Origin: Pseudomonadota bacterium
Lineage (GTDB): Bacteria > Pseudomonadota > Alphaproteobacteria > Rhizobiales > Beijerinckiaceae
Direction: 5' to 3'
Length of the DNA: 64,000 nucleotides
Assembly (NCBI GenBank): GCA_021781815.1
Contig: JAJXWB010000002.1
Coordinates: 1-64,000 of the forward strand
Positions 38,528-48,360 of the stretch are shown here, one piece after another. The translations under genes and the position numbers were made by a program. The notes under the pieces were generated by a model. The model worked only from the letters and a program-made list of their open reading frames with translations. It had not been told where the DNA came from and did no database searches. Numbering within the stretch: position 1 is the first letter of the stretch; every line of letters starts with the position of its first letter.

Positions 38528-40126
38528 TCAAACTCGCTGGCCGATCAAGGCTCCGGCAAGGGTCAACGCGAGCGCCAGCAGCACAGAAAGAGCTGGAAAG
38601 CGGCTGAAGGGCGTCGGCGCGATAGGTCTTGGCAACTGACTGTCGAGAACGTCTGCGACGCCGAGCGGCAATTCCTTGATCACGCGGCCATAGGGGTCGA
38701 CCACGGCGGAAATTCCCGTATTGGCGGCTCGGACGAGCGGCAGACCTTCCTCGATCGCGCGCAGGCGCGCCTGCGCGAAATGCTGGTAGGGGCCGGACGT
38801 CAGACCAAACCAGCCGTCGTTGGTGACGTTGAGCAGAAATTCGGGGCGCGCGGCGCCGGGGGCAGCATGCTCCGGCATCACCTCGCCAGGAAAAATTGCT
38901 TCATAGCAGATGAGCGGCTGGAATAGCGGCAGACCCGGCGCGCTTATCGCCCGCCGTCCGTCGCCAGGCTGGAAGCCGCCCGGAAGCGCTATCAATTGCC
39001 TCAGGCCGATCGCTCGGAAAAAGCGGGACGCGGGAAGATACTCGCCGAATGGCACGAGATGGACCTTGTCTGCGCTCCCGACGATCCGACCGTTGCTGTC
39101 GACAACTTGCAACGAATTGAACGCTTTGATTTCGCGATGCGAATCGCCCTCGACGCGGATCGCGCCAGTCAGCAGCACGGTGTGGCCGCCAAGCGCCGCG
39201 CCGATCATGTTCAACGCCTGCGGCTCCCGAGCGAGCGCGAACGGAAAGGGCGATTCGGGCCAAACGAGATGCGTGACGTCGACAAGGCCCGCTGTCGTTG
39301 GCGACGTCGAACGATCCGACAAGTCGAGATAGCGGCGTAATATTTCCGGCCCGGCCGACGGACGGAATTTTTCACCCTGTGACAGGTTTGGTTGCATGAT
39401 ACGCAGGCGCACGTTCGGGACCATCCCGACGGACCCCGCATTCAGCCTGGCGATTCCAAAGGCGATGATCAGAACAAAAGCCGCCAGGGACGCGATTACA
39501 GGCGACCGGTACGTCAAGCGAGCTGTTTTCCGTTCGTCAGCGAGCGTCGCCGGACTTGCGCACAAGACGATCGCGATCGTCGTCAGTCCATAGAGGCCGA
39601 ACAGCGAAGCGCCCTGCGCAAGTACGGGATATTGGCCGAAAGCCATTCCGAAATCGTTCCACGGAAAGCCCGTGAACAGCGTCCCGCGCGCAATTTCGGA
39701 AACGCCGACGCCAAACGCCAACGAGAAAATTCGAGTCGCGCCAGAGCGCCAGAGCAAAATCGACAGCGCGAATCCGAGCGCGGTGAAGCAGGCCAGCAGC
39801 GCCGGCAAACCGAGCACGCCGAGCGGCAAGGCCCATGCGAACCTATCGGCCTCAACGAGGAACGCCGAGCCGAGCCAGTAGAGACCCGTAACGAAATATC
39901 CAAACCCAAGGCACCAGCCAGCCAGTGCGGCCGACTTTATCCGGCTCCGAAGCGGCCCCGCGCCGCAGCCATCGAGCAGCCAGACCGCCACGGTCATGGC
40001 GACGATCAGCGCGGGGAAAAATCCCACAGGGGGCATCGCCAGCGCGCCAGCCGCGCCCGCCGCCATTGCGATTGATCCACGTTTGAGGCCGCTCGCCAGA
40101 ACGACGCCTTGCGCCAGACGCTTCAT
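38528..40126 (-). CDS. lnt: Apolipoprotein N-acyltransferase
   Basis: Inner-membrane enzyme adding the third acyl chain to lipoproteins. About 532 aa: an N-terminal multi-span region (FPALIVAMTVAVWLLDG, WCLGFGYFVTGLYWLGSAFLV, and more) and a C-terminal nitrilase domain with catalytic Glu in HLVWPESPFPF, Lys in KVHLVPFGEYLP and Cys in LICYEAIFPGEV, then NVTNDGWFG. A last membrane span closes the protein. ATG 40126 is preferred over TTG 40153. In the standard order metK-XRE-lnt-corC. Confidence 0.94.
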   Translation of the reverse strand: MKRLAQGVVLASGLKRGSIAMAAGAAGALAMPPVGFFPALIVAMTVAVWLLDGCGAGPLRSRIKSAALAGWCLGFGYFVTGLYWLGSAFLVEADRFAWALPLGVLGLPALLACFTALGFALSILLWRSGATRIFSLAFGVGVSEIARGTLFTGFPWNDFGMAFGQYPVLAQGASLFGLYGLTTIAIVLCASPATLADERKTARLTYRSPVIASLAAFVLIIAFGIARLNAGSVGMVPNVRLRIMQPNLSQGEKFRPSAGPEILRRYLDLSDRSTSPTTAGLVDVTHLVWPESPFPFALAREPQALNMIGAALGGHTVLLTGAIRVEGDSHREIKAFNSLQVVDSNGRIVGSADKVHLVPFGEYLPASRFFRAIGLRQLIALPGGFQPGDGRRAISAPGLPLFQPLICYEAIFPGEVMPEHAAPGAARPEFLLNVTNDGWFGLTSGPYQHFAQARLRAIEEGLPLVRAANTGISAVVDPYGRVIKELPLGVADVLDSQLPRPIAPTPFSRFPALSVLLALALTLAGALIGQRV

Positions 40127-40189
40127 GGATATTCGCCCGTAAGTGTTCACCAAGGCTTTGGCTCAGGCCCCGGCCGGGCGACATGCAGA

Positions 40190-41233
40190 CTAATCATGCG
40201 GGTGACCGGGTTCGCGGGAAGCGCCAATCGCCGCTTCGGTCGGAAGGTTCCCCGAATCGGCTTGCGGCAAGCGTATCCGAACGCGTTTCACCCGTCGCGG
40301 GTCGGCTTCGACAATCTCGAATTCCAGCGACGGAGCGGCGGACCGGATGATCTCTCCGCGGGCCGGCACCCTCCCCATGCGGCTGGTGATAAGGCCGCCG
40401 AGAGTCTCGATATCTCCTGATTCGACCGAGTTCGTCAGGTCGACCCCGGTCCGTTCCGAAACTGTTGCAAGATCAGCGCGCGCGTCGACCAGGAACTCGC
40501 GCTCTGAAATCTGCTCGACGCGAGGTTCCTCGTCGAGGTCGTGTTCGTCTTCTATATCGCCAACGATCATTTCAACGACATCTTCGATCGAGACCAGCCC
40601 GTCAGTGCCACCGTATTCGTCGATCACCAGCGCCATATGCGTGCGCGATGCCTGCATTTTTACGAGCAGATCGAGGGCTGGCATGGAGGGCGGGACGAAC
40701 AGGACCGGCCGAATGATGCCGGCGTTTGACAATGACGAGGAAAGATCGATTGCGCCGAGCGCGGGATGTAGCCGCGCCCGCCCGGGAAGCGGCGGATCGT
40801 CGTCTCGCAGCGCCGCCGTCGTGGCCCGGGTTCGGGCGGCTACTTCCGCGGCGCTTGCGACATGATCGACGAAATCGCGGATATGAACCATGCCGCGCGG
40901 ATCGTCCAGGGTATCTCCATGGACCGGAAGCCGTGAATGACCTGCCGTTCTGAATACGGCCAATACATCGGCGAGAGTCGCCGTGATCTGGACGGCGACA
41001 ATATCCGCTCTCGGTATCATGATGTCGCGGACGCGATGCTCATGCAGCTTGAGCACATTGCGCAGGATCGCCCGTTCGTGGGGCGAAAAATCATCGCCGG
41101 TATCTGGCTGTTCGAGAGCGTCCTCGATATCGTCCCGCAAGGAGGGCGTTGCGATTCCGAGCGCCTGCCGCAGTCGCTCGAACAGACTTGGTCTGGATGA
41201 AACGACGTCCTGATCGCGGTTGGTATCGCTCAT
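40190..41233 (-). CDS. corC: CorC/HlyC-type CBS-domain protein
   Basis: 347 aa cytosolic protein: a leading VLKLHEHRVRDIMIPRADIV (CBS pair N-terminus), VFRTAGHSRLPVHGDTLDDPRGMVHIRDFVDHV, second CBS with MALVIDEYGGTDGLVSIEDVVEMIVGDIEDEHD, and a CorC_HlyC domain (FLVDARADLATVSERTGVD...GGLITSRMGRVPARGEII). Members bind adenosine nucleotides and influence Mg/Co transport. It overlaps ybeY by 4 bp. Confidence 0.9.
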   Translation of the reverse strand: MSDTNRDQDVVSSRPSLFERLRQALGIATPSLRDDIEDALEQPDTGDDFSPHERAILRNVLKLHEHRVRDIMIPRADIVAVQITATLADVLAVFRTAGHSRLPVHGDTLDDPRGMVHIRDFVDHVASAAEVAARTRATTAALRDDDPPLPGRARLHPALGAIDLSSSLSNAGIIRPVLFVPPSMPALDLLVKMQASRTHMALVIDEYGGTDGLVSIEDVVEMIVGDIEDEHDLDEEPRVEQISEREFLVDARADLATVSERTGVDLTNSVESGDIETLGGLITSRMGRVPARGEIIRSAAPSLEFEIVEADPRRVKRVRIRLPQADSGNLPTEAAIGASREPGHPHD

Positions 41234-41739
41234 TGCGTTTGTCGACCCGCATTTGGTTCGTGCGGGGCGCTGATCTCGGCAGGATAAGGGTCGGCGATGC
41301 CGATCGAAGCCAGAATCTCGCGTTCGAGTTGTTCCATCTCTTCCGCGTCGCCTTCATTTTCGTGATCGAAGCCGGTTAGATGCAGATAGCCATGCACGGC
41401 CATGTGCGAAAGGTGGTGGTCGAAGCGCTTGGCTTCCTCGTTTGCTTCGCGCTCGACCGTTTCGTACGCGATCACGATATCGCCGCGGTGCCGGTCGGAT
41501 CCTGGTCCGGGCGGAGTCGGGAAGGACAAGACGTTGGTGGCCGCATCCTTGCCTCGCCACTGGCGGTTGAGGCGGCGAATTTCCGCATCGTCGCAGAGCA
41601 CGACGCTTATTTCGGCCTTTTCGTCGGTTTGCCCCAATCGCGATTCGCAGGCCTGGATTGCGCGCAGAATGATTTGCCCGGCGCCTGGCGCCTGCGCCCA
41701 CATCTCCGCGACGACAGCGATATCGATCTCGTCAGTCAT
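41230..41739 (-). CDS. ybeY: Endoribonuclease YbeY (rRNA maturation factor)
   Basis: Zinc-dependent RNase in 16S 3'-end maturation and ribosome quality control. 169 aa with the zinc motif HMAVHGYLHLTGFDH (HGxLHLxGyDH), and SVVLCDDAEIRRLNRQWRGKDAATNVLSFP. Overlaps both corC and phoH by 4 bp, so the three genes are translationally coupled. Confidence 0.94.
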   Translation of the reverse strand: MTDEIDIAVVAEMWAQAPGAGQIILRAIQACESRLGQTDEKAEISVVLCDDAEIRRLNRQWRGKDAATNVLSFPTPPGPGSDRHRGDIVIAYETVEREANEEAKRFDHHLSHMAVHGYLHLTGFDHENEGDAEEMEQLEREILASIGIADPYPAEISAPHEPNAGRQTQ

Positions 41740-42752
41740 GATCGATCGAGCGATTTGCTCGCTTGAAACTTGTCCGCGGCGCCATAGGCGTCGACGATCC
41801 GTCGGACGAGGTCGTGACGCACCACATCGCCCTCCTTGAAGATAACGTGGCCGATACCTTCGACGCTGCCGAGAATCTGAAGGGCGTGACTGAGGCCGGA
41901 GCGTTGACCCGGCGGCAGATCGATCTGCGTAGGATCGCCGTTAATGATCATGCGCGATCCTTCACCAAGGCGGGTTAGGAACATTTTCATCTGCATGGTC
42001 GACGTGTTCTGCGCCTCGTCAAGCAGGACACATGCGTTGCTCAGGGTTCGCCCGCGCATGAACGCCAGCGGCGCCACCTCGATCATGCCTGTCTGCATGC
42101 CGCGCTCCACCATGCGCGCGTCCATGAAATCCTGGAGCGCATCGTAGATCGGCCGCAGGTAGGGATCGACCTTTTCGCGCATGTCGCCGGGCAGAAAACC
42201 GAGACGTTCGCCCGCCTCGACCGCCGGCCGGGAGAGGATGATCCGCTCGACAATCCCTTGCTCGAGGAGGGACACCGCATGGCCGACCGCGAGCCAGGTC
42301 TTACCTGTTCCCGCCGGGCCCTCGGCGAAGACCAACTCGTGCTTCTTCAACGCCCGGAGGTAAGCGCTCTGGGCGCCGTTGCGGGCGCGCACGCCTGGCT
42401 TTTTTCGCGTGCGGATCTCCTCAAAGGATTGCGCCTGCGCATCCGGGTCGTCTGGAAAGAGCGATCCTTGAAGCGCGCTCTCTTCCAGCGCGCCGTCAAC
42501 TTCGCCGAGTGTGATGGCGTGGCCCGCGGTCGCCCGAATATAGAGATGCTCCAGCGCGCGGCGCGCGTGGTCGACCCGCGGGGCCAGCCCCTTGACCGTC
42601 ACGTGATTGCCGTTCGCGGCCGCGGTGACATTAAGGCGACGCTCGATTTTCGCGAGATTGTGGTCGTATTGGCCGAACACGGTCGATGCGTATCTGTTGT
42701 CCGGAAAGGTGAGAGTGATCTCCGTTTCGCTTTGCATCGTGGGAATTTGCAT
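41736..42752 (-). CDS. phoH: PhoH-like ATPase
   Basis: About 338 aa from ATG 42752 (ATG 42737 is an alternative; neither has a clear Shine-Dalgarno). N-terminal KH-like region (AKIERRLNVTAAANGNHVTVKG), then Walker A FAEGPAGTGKTWLAVG, ILSRPAVEAGERLGFLPGD, Walker B ACVLLDEAQNTSTMQMKMFLTR, and RMIINGDPTQIDLP. PhoH proteins are thought to be RNA-linked ATPases/helicases working with YbeY. The open frame runs farther upstream to 43262 but that part is over miaB. Confidence 0.92.
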   Translation of the reverse strand: MQIPTMQSETEITLTFPDNRYASTVFGQYDHNLAKIERRLNVTAAANGNHVTVKGLAPRVDHARRALEHLYIRATAGHAITLGEVDGALEESALQGSLFPDDPDAQAQSFEEIRTRKKPGVRARNGAQSAYLRALKKHELVFAEGPAGTGKTWLAVGHAVSLLEQGIVERIILSRPAVEAGERLGFLPGDMREKVDPYLRPIYDALQDFMDARMVERGMQTGMIEVAPLAFMRGRTLSNACVLLDEAQNTSTMQMKMFLTRLGEGSRMIINGDPTQIDLPPGQRSGLSHALQILGSVEGIGHVIFKEGDVVRHDLVRRIVDAYGAADKFQASKSLDRS

Positions 42753-42798
42753 CGCGCCGTTGTCGCGTCTCTGGCCTGAGCTGTCTCTGCTGCTCAAA

Positions 42799-44190
42799 TT
42801 ACGCCCCTTCAGGTTGATCGGACATGCGCCCGAACAGAGAGTTCGAACCCAGCCGCTCGATAAGCACCTCGCGGTTTTGGCCGATGAGAGACTCGGGAGC
42901 ATCCACCTGCACGCTCTGCATGTAAGGCGTCCGCCCGACGATCTGGCCGGGATGACGACCTGACTTTTCGAACAGCACATCAAGCTTGCGGCCAATGCAC
43001 GCGGCATTGAAGGATTGCCGCTGCGCCTCCAGCAGCTCCTGCAATGCCTGCAATCGCCGCTTTTTGATCTCTTCCGGGACGTGCTCGGACCAGTCGGCGC
43101 TCGGCGTGCCCGGCCGCGGCGAATATTTGAAAGAAAAGGCGCTTGCGAAGCCGACCTCGCGAACGAGTCGCAATGTTGACTGGAAATCAGCTTCTGTTTC
43201 ACCTGGGAAACCGACAATAAAATCCGAGGATATCGCGATATCCGGGCGCGCGGCGCGCACACGCTCGATCATCGCGATATAGTCGCGCGCGGTGTGCTTG
43301 CGGTTCATCGCCTGGAGAATCGTGTCCGACCCGCTCTGCACGGGCAGATGGAGGTAGGGCATGACCTTGGGAAGTTCGCGATGCGCAACGATGAGGTCGT
43401 CGCGCATGTCGCACGGATGGCTTGTGGTGTAGCGCAGACGACGCAGGCCAGGAATCTGGGACAGCCGCTCGAACAGGCCTGCGAGCGTCCATTCGCGATC
43501 CGGGCCGTTCCAGAGATAGGCGTTGACGTTCTGTCCAAGCAGGGAAATGTCGCGCGTCCCATTGCGGGCCAGCTCTTCCGCCTCGGCGACAATATCGTGC
43601 GCCGCCCGCGAAATTTCTGCGCCTCTCGTATAAGGAACCACGCAGAAGCTGCAGAACTTGTCGCATCCTTCCTGCACCGTCACGAAGGCTGAAATCCGTG
43701 TCGGGCTGAACGCCGGACGCCGCTTCAGATCCTGGAATTTCTCCTCCGTCTCGAAATTCACAAGCAGTGTACGCTCGCCGGCGTCCGCGTTGCGAAGCGC
43801 TTCGGGCAAGCGGTGATAGGATTGTGGTCCGACGACAAAATCGACTGCCGCCTCGCGGCGGAGAATTTCCGCTCCCTCAGCCTGAGCGACACAGCCGGCC
43901 ACTCCGACAATCGTGCGCTGGCCCCGGGCGGCGCGCTCGTCCTTGAGCCGGCGAATCTGCCCGAGTTCGGAAAAAACCTTGTCGGACGCCTTCTCCCGGA
44001 TGTGGCAGGTATTCAGGACAATTACTTCAGCATCGCCTGCGTCCTCACGGGCCGAATAGCCGGCTCCCTCCAGAAGCCCGGCTATGCGCGAGGAATCGTA
44101 GGCGTTCATCTGACATCCATACGATTTCACATAACCGCCGCGCGGTCCGATCAGATCCTCCTCGTTCACCCGTGCGTCTTCCTGTCGCAT
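42799..44190 (-). CDS. miaB: tRNA-2-methylthio-N6-dimethylallyladenosine synthase MiaB
   Basis: Radical-SAM methylthiotransferase modifying A37. 463 aa: N-terminal UPF0004 domain with KSYGCQMNAYDS, VLNTCHIREKA and VGVAGCVAQAEG (auxiliary cluster cysteines), the radical-SAM motif EGCDKFCSFCVVPYTRG, and a C-terminal TRAM domain. Located between phoH and the acyltransferase as in other Rhizobiales. Confidence 0.96.
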   Translation of the reverse strand: MRQEDARVNEEDLIGPRGGYVKSYGCQMNAYDSSRIAGLLEGAGYSAREDAGDAEVIVLNTCHIREKASDKVFSELGQIRRLKDERAARGQRTIVGVAGCVAQAEGAEILRREAAVDFVVGPQSYHRLPEALRNADAGERTLLVNFETEEKFQDLKRRPAFSPTRISAFVTVQEGCDKFCSFCVVPYTRGAEISRAAHDIVAEAEELARNGTRDISLLGQNVNAYLWNGPDREWTLAGLFERLSQIPGLRRLRYTTSHPCDMRDDLIVAHRELPKVMPYLHLPVQSGSDTILQAMNRKHTARDYIAMIERVRAARPDIAISSDFIVGFPGETEADFQSTLRLVREVGFASAFSFKYSPRPGTPSADWSEHVPEEIKKRRLQALQELLEAQRQSFNAACIGRKLDVLFEKSGRHPGQIVGRTPYMQSVQVDAPESLIGQNREVLIERLGSNSLFGRMSDQPEGA

Positions 44191-44226
44191 TCCTTCTCAC
44201 GCCGGTCGCCCCGGCCGCAGGCAATC

Positions 44227-45063
44227 TTATACGCCCTGGAAGGCGGAAGGACCATACGTCGAGCCCGGATCGGCCGTGGTCGACGACAGAAGCCTGACAA
44301 CTTCCGCTCGCACTGCGACGCGTGTTTCCCGGGCGACGGCTTTGCGGTCGCTGGCGCTCGTGTAGCGCAACGGCGTCAGGAACGAGACACGACACTGGGC
44401 TCCCCCGCCGCGCACCAGATCCAGCACGTGCGGCATGAAATCCATGTCGCCATACCAGGCGATGGCCGCCCGCTCGCTCCGCCCGAGCGGCATGCCGCGC
44501 CGGCGGGAATAGACTATGGCGGCCGGCGCTATGGCGACGCTCTCAAGTTCCGGTCGGTCTCGCAGGAGACTGCGCGCGGCGGCGAAATGAACCGCGTGAA
44601 ATCGCCTGAGCCGCGTTCCGTCGCCCGTGGTCGCCTCCGGAAAGAGCGCCACCAGATCGCCTGCGCCCATCCGTTCGGCCATCTGAGCGTTGACGCGCGG
44701 AATCTGTCGAAGACGCCCGCGTTCGACGAACAGCGTCCCGAACAGGCGCGCGAGAAGGCCCAGTCCTGGCCAGTGCGCCATGTCATGGCGAGCAAGAAAT
44801 CGGATCGGGATCAGGCTGCCGAAGGCGATGACGTCCGTCCACGAGACATGATTGGCGACCAGCAGCGCCGGCCGCTCAACGGGCAAGGCGCCGTCATACG
44901 AGACCGTGATCCGCAGCGCGCGGCAAGCCGCCCTGCACAGGCGTTGATTGAGCCGGGGCGAGATGCGCCGGGACAGCGGCTCCGGCAGAATTTGCAGACA
45001 CGCGCCTGCCGCCAAGGCCGAAAGCACCAGCAAGGGGATCGCGATCAACCGCAGCCACGCCAT
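44227..45063 (-). CDS. 1-acyl-glycerol-3-phosphate acyltransferase-family protein (PlsC/OlsA-like)
   Basis: About 278 aa from ATG 45063 (MAWLRLIAIPLLVLSALAAG, N-terminal membrane segment). HX4D motif in LLVANHVSWTDV; second acyltransferase motif FGTLFVERGR; ALFPEATTGDGTRL. It could be PlsC (phosphatidic acid synthesis) or an OlsA-type lyso-ornithine lipid acyltransferase; position next to miaB resembles the rhizobial olsA locus, but substrate is not decidable from the sequence. Same strand as rimI, 43 bp downstream. Confidence 0.85.
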   Translation of the reverse strand: MAWLRLIAIPLLVLSALAAGACLQILPEPLSRRISPRLNQRLCRAACRALRITVSYDGALPVERPALLVANHVSWTDVIAFGSLIPIRFLARHDMAHWPGLGLLARLFGTLFVERGRLRQIPRVNAQMAERMGAGDLVALFPEATTGDGTRLRRFHAVHFAAARSLLRDRPELESVAIAPAAIVYSRRRGMPLGRSERAAIAWYGDMDFMPHVLDLVRGGGAQCRVSFLTPLRYTSASDRKAVARETRVAVRAEVVRLLSSTTADPGSTYGPSAFQGV

Positions 45064-45106
45064 CGTTGATCCATGCCCGACCTTTGCGACGCGGTTATGA
45101 CCTGCG

Positions 45107-45574
45107 CTACACCGTGCATCGCAGAACGAGCGCCGTCGCGCGTTGCCCGTCCGCACGCGCATAATAGCCAGTACGCTGGCCGACTTTGATGAAGCCGTAG
45201 CGCCGGTAAAGCGCAAGGGCAGGAGCATTGGATTCGTCCACTTCAAGGAACAGATCGCCAACCCCTGCCCGGGCGAGCCGGGACATGTGATACCCAAGCA
45301 TGGTTCCGGCCATGCCTTGGCCCCGCAAGGCCGGGTGGACGGCTATTGTCAGAATCTCGGCTTCATCGGACGCACGGCGCGACAAGACAAAGCCCGAGAC
45401 ATTTCTCGCCCCCTCAGCGCCGTCTGCGATCACAGGCGCGCTGGCGAGCAATCCTTCAAATTCATTGATGGACCAGCTATTCGAGAACGAAACCCGATGC
45501 AGGGCCGCGCAGCGTGGGGCATCCTCCGCGCCAAGCGGACGGCAACGCCAGGGACTCGCCTTGCTGGACGACAT
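45107..45574 (-). CDS. rimI: Ribosomal-protein-alanine N-acetyltransferase RimI (GNAT)
   Basis: GNAT-fold acetyltransferase, ~155 aa from ATG 45574. Acetyl-CoA motif TIAVHPALRGQGMAGTML (Q/RxxGxG/A), LEVDESNAPALALYRRYGF, and VGQRTGYYARADG. The start lies two bases after the tsaB stop. RimI next to tsaB is the usual arrangement; general N-terminal acetylation is possible. Confidence 0.9.
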   Translation of the reverse strand: MSSSKASPWRCRPLGAEDAPRCAALHRVSFSNSWSINEFEGLLASAPVIADGAEGARNVSGFVLSRRASDEAEILTIAVHPALRGQGMAGTMLGYHMSRLARAGVGDLFLEVDESNAPALALYRRYGFIKVGQRTGYYARADGQRATALVLRCTV

Positions 45575-45576
45575 TG

Positions 45577-46257
45577 TCAGACGGCCGGGGCCGCAATTGG
45601 CTGCGAGGGCTTTACATCCGGAGCGCGAAGATAGGACGGCCGTGGCGGCGCAATTTGCGGGTCTGCCGCGATCCCGATCCGCGCCACGTAGGATATGTCT
45701 GGCGCTGCCGCATCGGAAACGACCTCGGCGCTGATGCCGATCGCCCAGGCTTCGATAGCAAGCGCAGCCGCGCTGGAGCCTGTCAGCCATAATGGCCCAG
45801 AACCCATGGCGCGGACAGCGTCGCGTGGCGTCGAGACCCTTGGGGCGATGACGGGGCGCCCGTTGGCGAATGCGGCGACGAAGACGCGCCCGTGCCGGGC
45901 GTCGATAGCTGCGGCGACTATCCCGTCGGATTTGTCGAGCACAACCGGAGCGGCGTAGGCCGCCAGGGTCGAAACTCCGACAACCGGCACGCCGAGCGCC
46001 AGACCGATCGCGCGCGCCGCTGAAATGCCGATTCTGATGCCGGTAAAGGATCCAGGCCCCACGGTGACGGCGATGCGCTCTATGGACCTCACGCCGCCGC
46101 CAGCCGCCGCGACGACCCGATCAATCAGGGGTACGATCGCCTGATCCTGACCACGACTCATCGCAATGGATTCCTGCGCCATCGTCTCCGACCGCGCACC
46201 GTCGAACACACAGGCCGACGCGGCTGCAAGCGCGGTTTCGATTGCAAGAATCCTCAT
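45577..46257 (-). CDS. tsaB: tRNA threonylcarbamoyladenosine biosynthesis protein TsaB
   Basis: Actin-like ASKHA protein that partners TsaD/TsaE in t6A37 synthesis. 226 aa: MRILAIETALAAASACVFDG, DQAIVPLIDRVVAAAGG, RIAVTVGPGSFTGIRIGISAARAIGLALGVPVVGVS. A Pro/Arg-rich tail follows. The tail overlaps nothing; rimI follows at once. Confidence 0.93.
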   Translation of the reverse strand: MRILAIETALAAASACVFDGARSETMAQESIAMSRGQDQAIVPLIDRVVAAAGGGVRSIERIAVTVGPGSFTGIRIGISAARAIGLALGVPVVGVSTLAAYAAPVVLDKSDGIVAAAIDARHGRVFVAAFANGRPVIAPRVSTPRDAVRAMGSGPLWLTGSSAAALAIEAWAIGISAEVVSDAAAPDISYVARIGIAADPQIAPPRPSYLRAPDVKPSQPIAAPAV

Positions 46258-46304
46258 TGGCGCATTCCGGCGACGGTCGGGGGCGCGATCAACCCGCTCA
46301 AAAC

Positions 46305-46859
46305 CTAGATCTGCTCAACCGCCTGGACTTCCGGAACAAAGTGCTTCAGGAGGTTCTGGATGCCATGCTTCAGGGTTGCGGTTGAAGACGGGCACCCCGA
46401 GCACGCGCCCTTCATCGCAAGATAGACCGTGCCATCCCTGAAACCGCGAAATCTGATGTCGCCGCCATCGCCGGCCACCGCAGGACGCACACGGGTTTCC
46501 AGCAGATCCTTGATCTGCTCGACGGTGTCAGCATCCGCCGAATCGAAGAATTCTTCGTCGCCGCGATCCTGCGCCGGGCCGATGAAGACGGGCGCGCCGG
46601 AAACGAAATGCTCCATGATCGCGCCGAGAATGCTCGGCTTCAGATGGACCCATTCCCCGGCGCTCTTGGTGACCGACACGAAGTCATCCCCCAGGAAAAC
46701 CTGTGACACGCCCTCAATCGAGAACAGCGCCGCCGCCAGAGGCGACGCCTGCGCTTCGGCTGCGGAGCGATATTCGGTAAGTCTGGAGGCTGCGACCTCG
46801 CGTCCCGGTAGGAATTTCAGGGTCGCCGGATTGGGGGTGGCTTCGGTCTGGATGAACAT
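46305..46859 (-). CDS. NfuA-type iron-sulfur cluster carrier (Nfu_N + NifU C-terminal domain)
   Basis: 184 aa. The N-terminal Nfu_N region reads MFIQTEATPNPATLKFLPG with AAALFSIEGVSQVFLGDDF; the C-terminal NifU-like domain has VEQIKDLLETRVRPAVAGDGGDI and the cluster-binding CxxC in MKGACSGCPSS. ATG 46859 is preceded by AAGGCG. Carries Fe-S clusters to targets. Upstream to trpS is a 276-bp gap; the universal-stress gene often there in relatives is missing. Confidence 0.93.
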   Translation of the reverse strand: MFIQTEATPNPATLKFLPGREVAASRLTEYRSAAEAQASPLAAALFSIEGVSQVFLGDDFVSVTKSAGEWVHLKPSILGAIMEHFVSGAPVFIGPAQDRGDEEFFDSADADTVEQIKDLLETRVRPAVAGDGGDIRFRGFRDGTVYLAMKGACSGCPSSTATLKHGIQNLLKHFVPEVQAVEQI

Positions 46860-47135
46860 CACAACGCCTTCATGAATTTCTGCAAGATCTGGACTACCGC
46901 CCAACCTATTAATTTGCCGCCGAATATCAACTGCCCACGCCGACGCGTCGATATCTGAGTCGGTCAATTGGCCGGGAACAATAGCTAACGGACAAGCCGG
47001 CTACCGGGACGGCAAGCGTCGAAAGGAGCGATCCCTCCCTCCCGACCCGCGACCTCGCAGATCAGGAACTATCTTTTGACCCTAGCAAAAGCTGAATCTT
47101 TACTGATATTTGTCATTATCATTTGACGGATTCGG
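46860..47135. other. Intergenic gap between nfu and trpS
   Basis: 276 bp with no convincing gene. It should carry the nfu promoter on the minus strand and the end of the trpS transcript. In several Rhizobiales a universal-stress gene sits at this place; I see no remnant of it. Confidence 0.4.
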
Positions 47136-47151
47136 CTATCTCACGAATCCG
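47127..47151 (-). terminator. Stem-loop overlapping the trpS stop codon
   Basis: An 8-bp perfect stem (CGGATTCG ... CGAATCCG, 9-base loop) spans the last codons and stop of trpS on the minus strand. There is no following T tract, so it is only terminator-like; it might instead stabilise the mRNA 3' end or be a Rho-dependent pause. Confidence 0.4.
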
Positions 47152-48170
47152 AGAATGTCTTTCACCGCGGCCATATTTTTTGCGGCCAGTCGGCTGGCGC
47201 GTTCCGCGCCGCGGCGCAGAATGCCGTCGATATAGGCATGGTCGCTCTGCAGGCGCTTCATCTCGGCGCCCACCGGCGCCAATTTCGTGACAGCGACCTC
47301 GACGAGCGCGGACTTGAAGCCCGAGAAATTCTTGCCGCCGAATTCACGAAGAACGTCCTCCCTGCTCGTTCCTTGCAGGGCAGCGAAAATCCCGACCAGA
47401 TTGTCGGCCTCCGGTCGGCCGGCAAGCCCGGCAATCTCCGACGGCAGGGCGTCCGGATCGGTTTTCGCCTTTCTGACCTTCTGCGCGATCTGGTCGGCGT
47501 CGTCGGTCAGGTTGATTCGCGAATAATCCGACGGATCCGATTTCGACATTTTCTTTGCGCCGTCGCGCAAACTCATCACGCGGGTCGCCGGACCCTGGAT
47601 GACGGGTTCGGGGAGCGGGAAAAAGGCATCGCCGAATCCGCAATGTGCGATCGATTGCGAATAGTCATTATTGAATTTCTGCGCGACATCGCGCGTCAGT
47701 TCGAGATGCTGCTTTTGGTCTTCGCCGACGGGTACGTGAGTTGCGCGGTAGATGAGAATATCGGCGGCCATCAAGGTTGGATAAGCGTAGAGACCGACTG
47801 AAGCGTTTTCGCGATCCTTGCCGGCCTTTTCTTTGAACTGCGTCATGCGGTTCAGCCAGCCGAGCCGCGCGATGCAATTGAAAACCCAAGCGAGTTCGGC
47901 GTGCTCGGAGACCTGGCTCTGGTTGAAGACAATATGCTTTTCCGCGTCGATTCCTGATGCGATGAACGCGGCCGTCACTTCCCGAATGTGCTTCCTCAGT
48001 TCGATCGGGCTCTGCGCCACCGTGATCGCGTGCAAGTCGACCACGCAGTAAATGCAGTCGAAACGGTCCTGCATTTCAACGAATTTCACGAGCGCGCCGA
48101 GGTAGTTTCCCAGATGGAAATTGCCGGTCGGTTGCACGCCGGAAAACACGAGTTGAGGAAAACTGGACAT
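47136..48170 (-). CDS. trpS: Tryptophanyl-tRNA synthetase
   Basis: Class Ic synthetase, ~344 aa. ATG 48170 (GGAG 6 nt upstream) gives [21 protein letters not shown]-equivalent [44 protein letters not shown] loop [12 protein letters not shown]. In relatives the gene upstream (toward higher coordinates) is murJ; here an IS element and a recombinase remnant follow instead. Confidence 0.96.
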   Translation of the reverse strand: MSSFPQLVFSGVQPTGNFHLGNYLGALVKFVEMQDRFDCIYCVVDLHAITVAQSPIELRKHIREVTAAFIASGIDAEKHIVFNQSQVSEHAELAWVFNCIARLGWLNRMTQFKEKAGKDRENASVGLYAYPTLMAADILIYRATHVPVGEDQKQHLELTRDVAQKFNNDYSQSIAHCGFGDAFFPLPEPVIQGPATRVMSLRDGAKKMSKSDPSDYSRINLTDDADQIAQKVRKAKTDPDALPSEIAGLAGRPEADNLVGIFAALQGTSREDVLREFGGKNFSGFKSALVEVAVTKLAPVGAEMKRLQSDHAYIDGILRRGAERASRLAAKNMAAVKDILGFVR

Positions 48171-48360
48171 TGATTGCTCCGAAAGAGCGCCGGTCATAGC
48201 TCACGCCAGCAGAGGGGGCAAACTGCTGGCCTGGCCGCCTAGCACTACTTTGGCGCATTTTTTTGAGAGGTCTGCCGCTTTTGGGATTGAATGTAACCGC
48301 TATCGCGGCAGGAGCGGCCTGATGGCGTGAAGTCTCCCGTCTAAGAGGCGGACTGAAAAA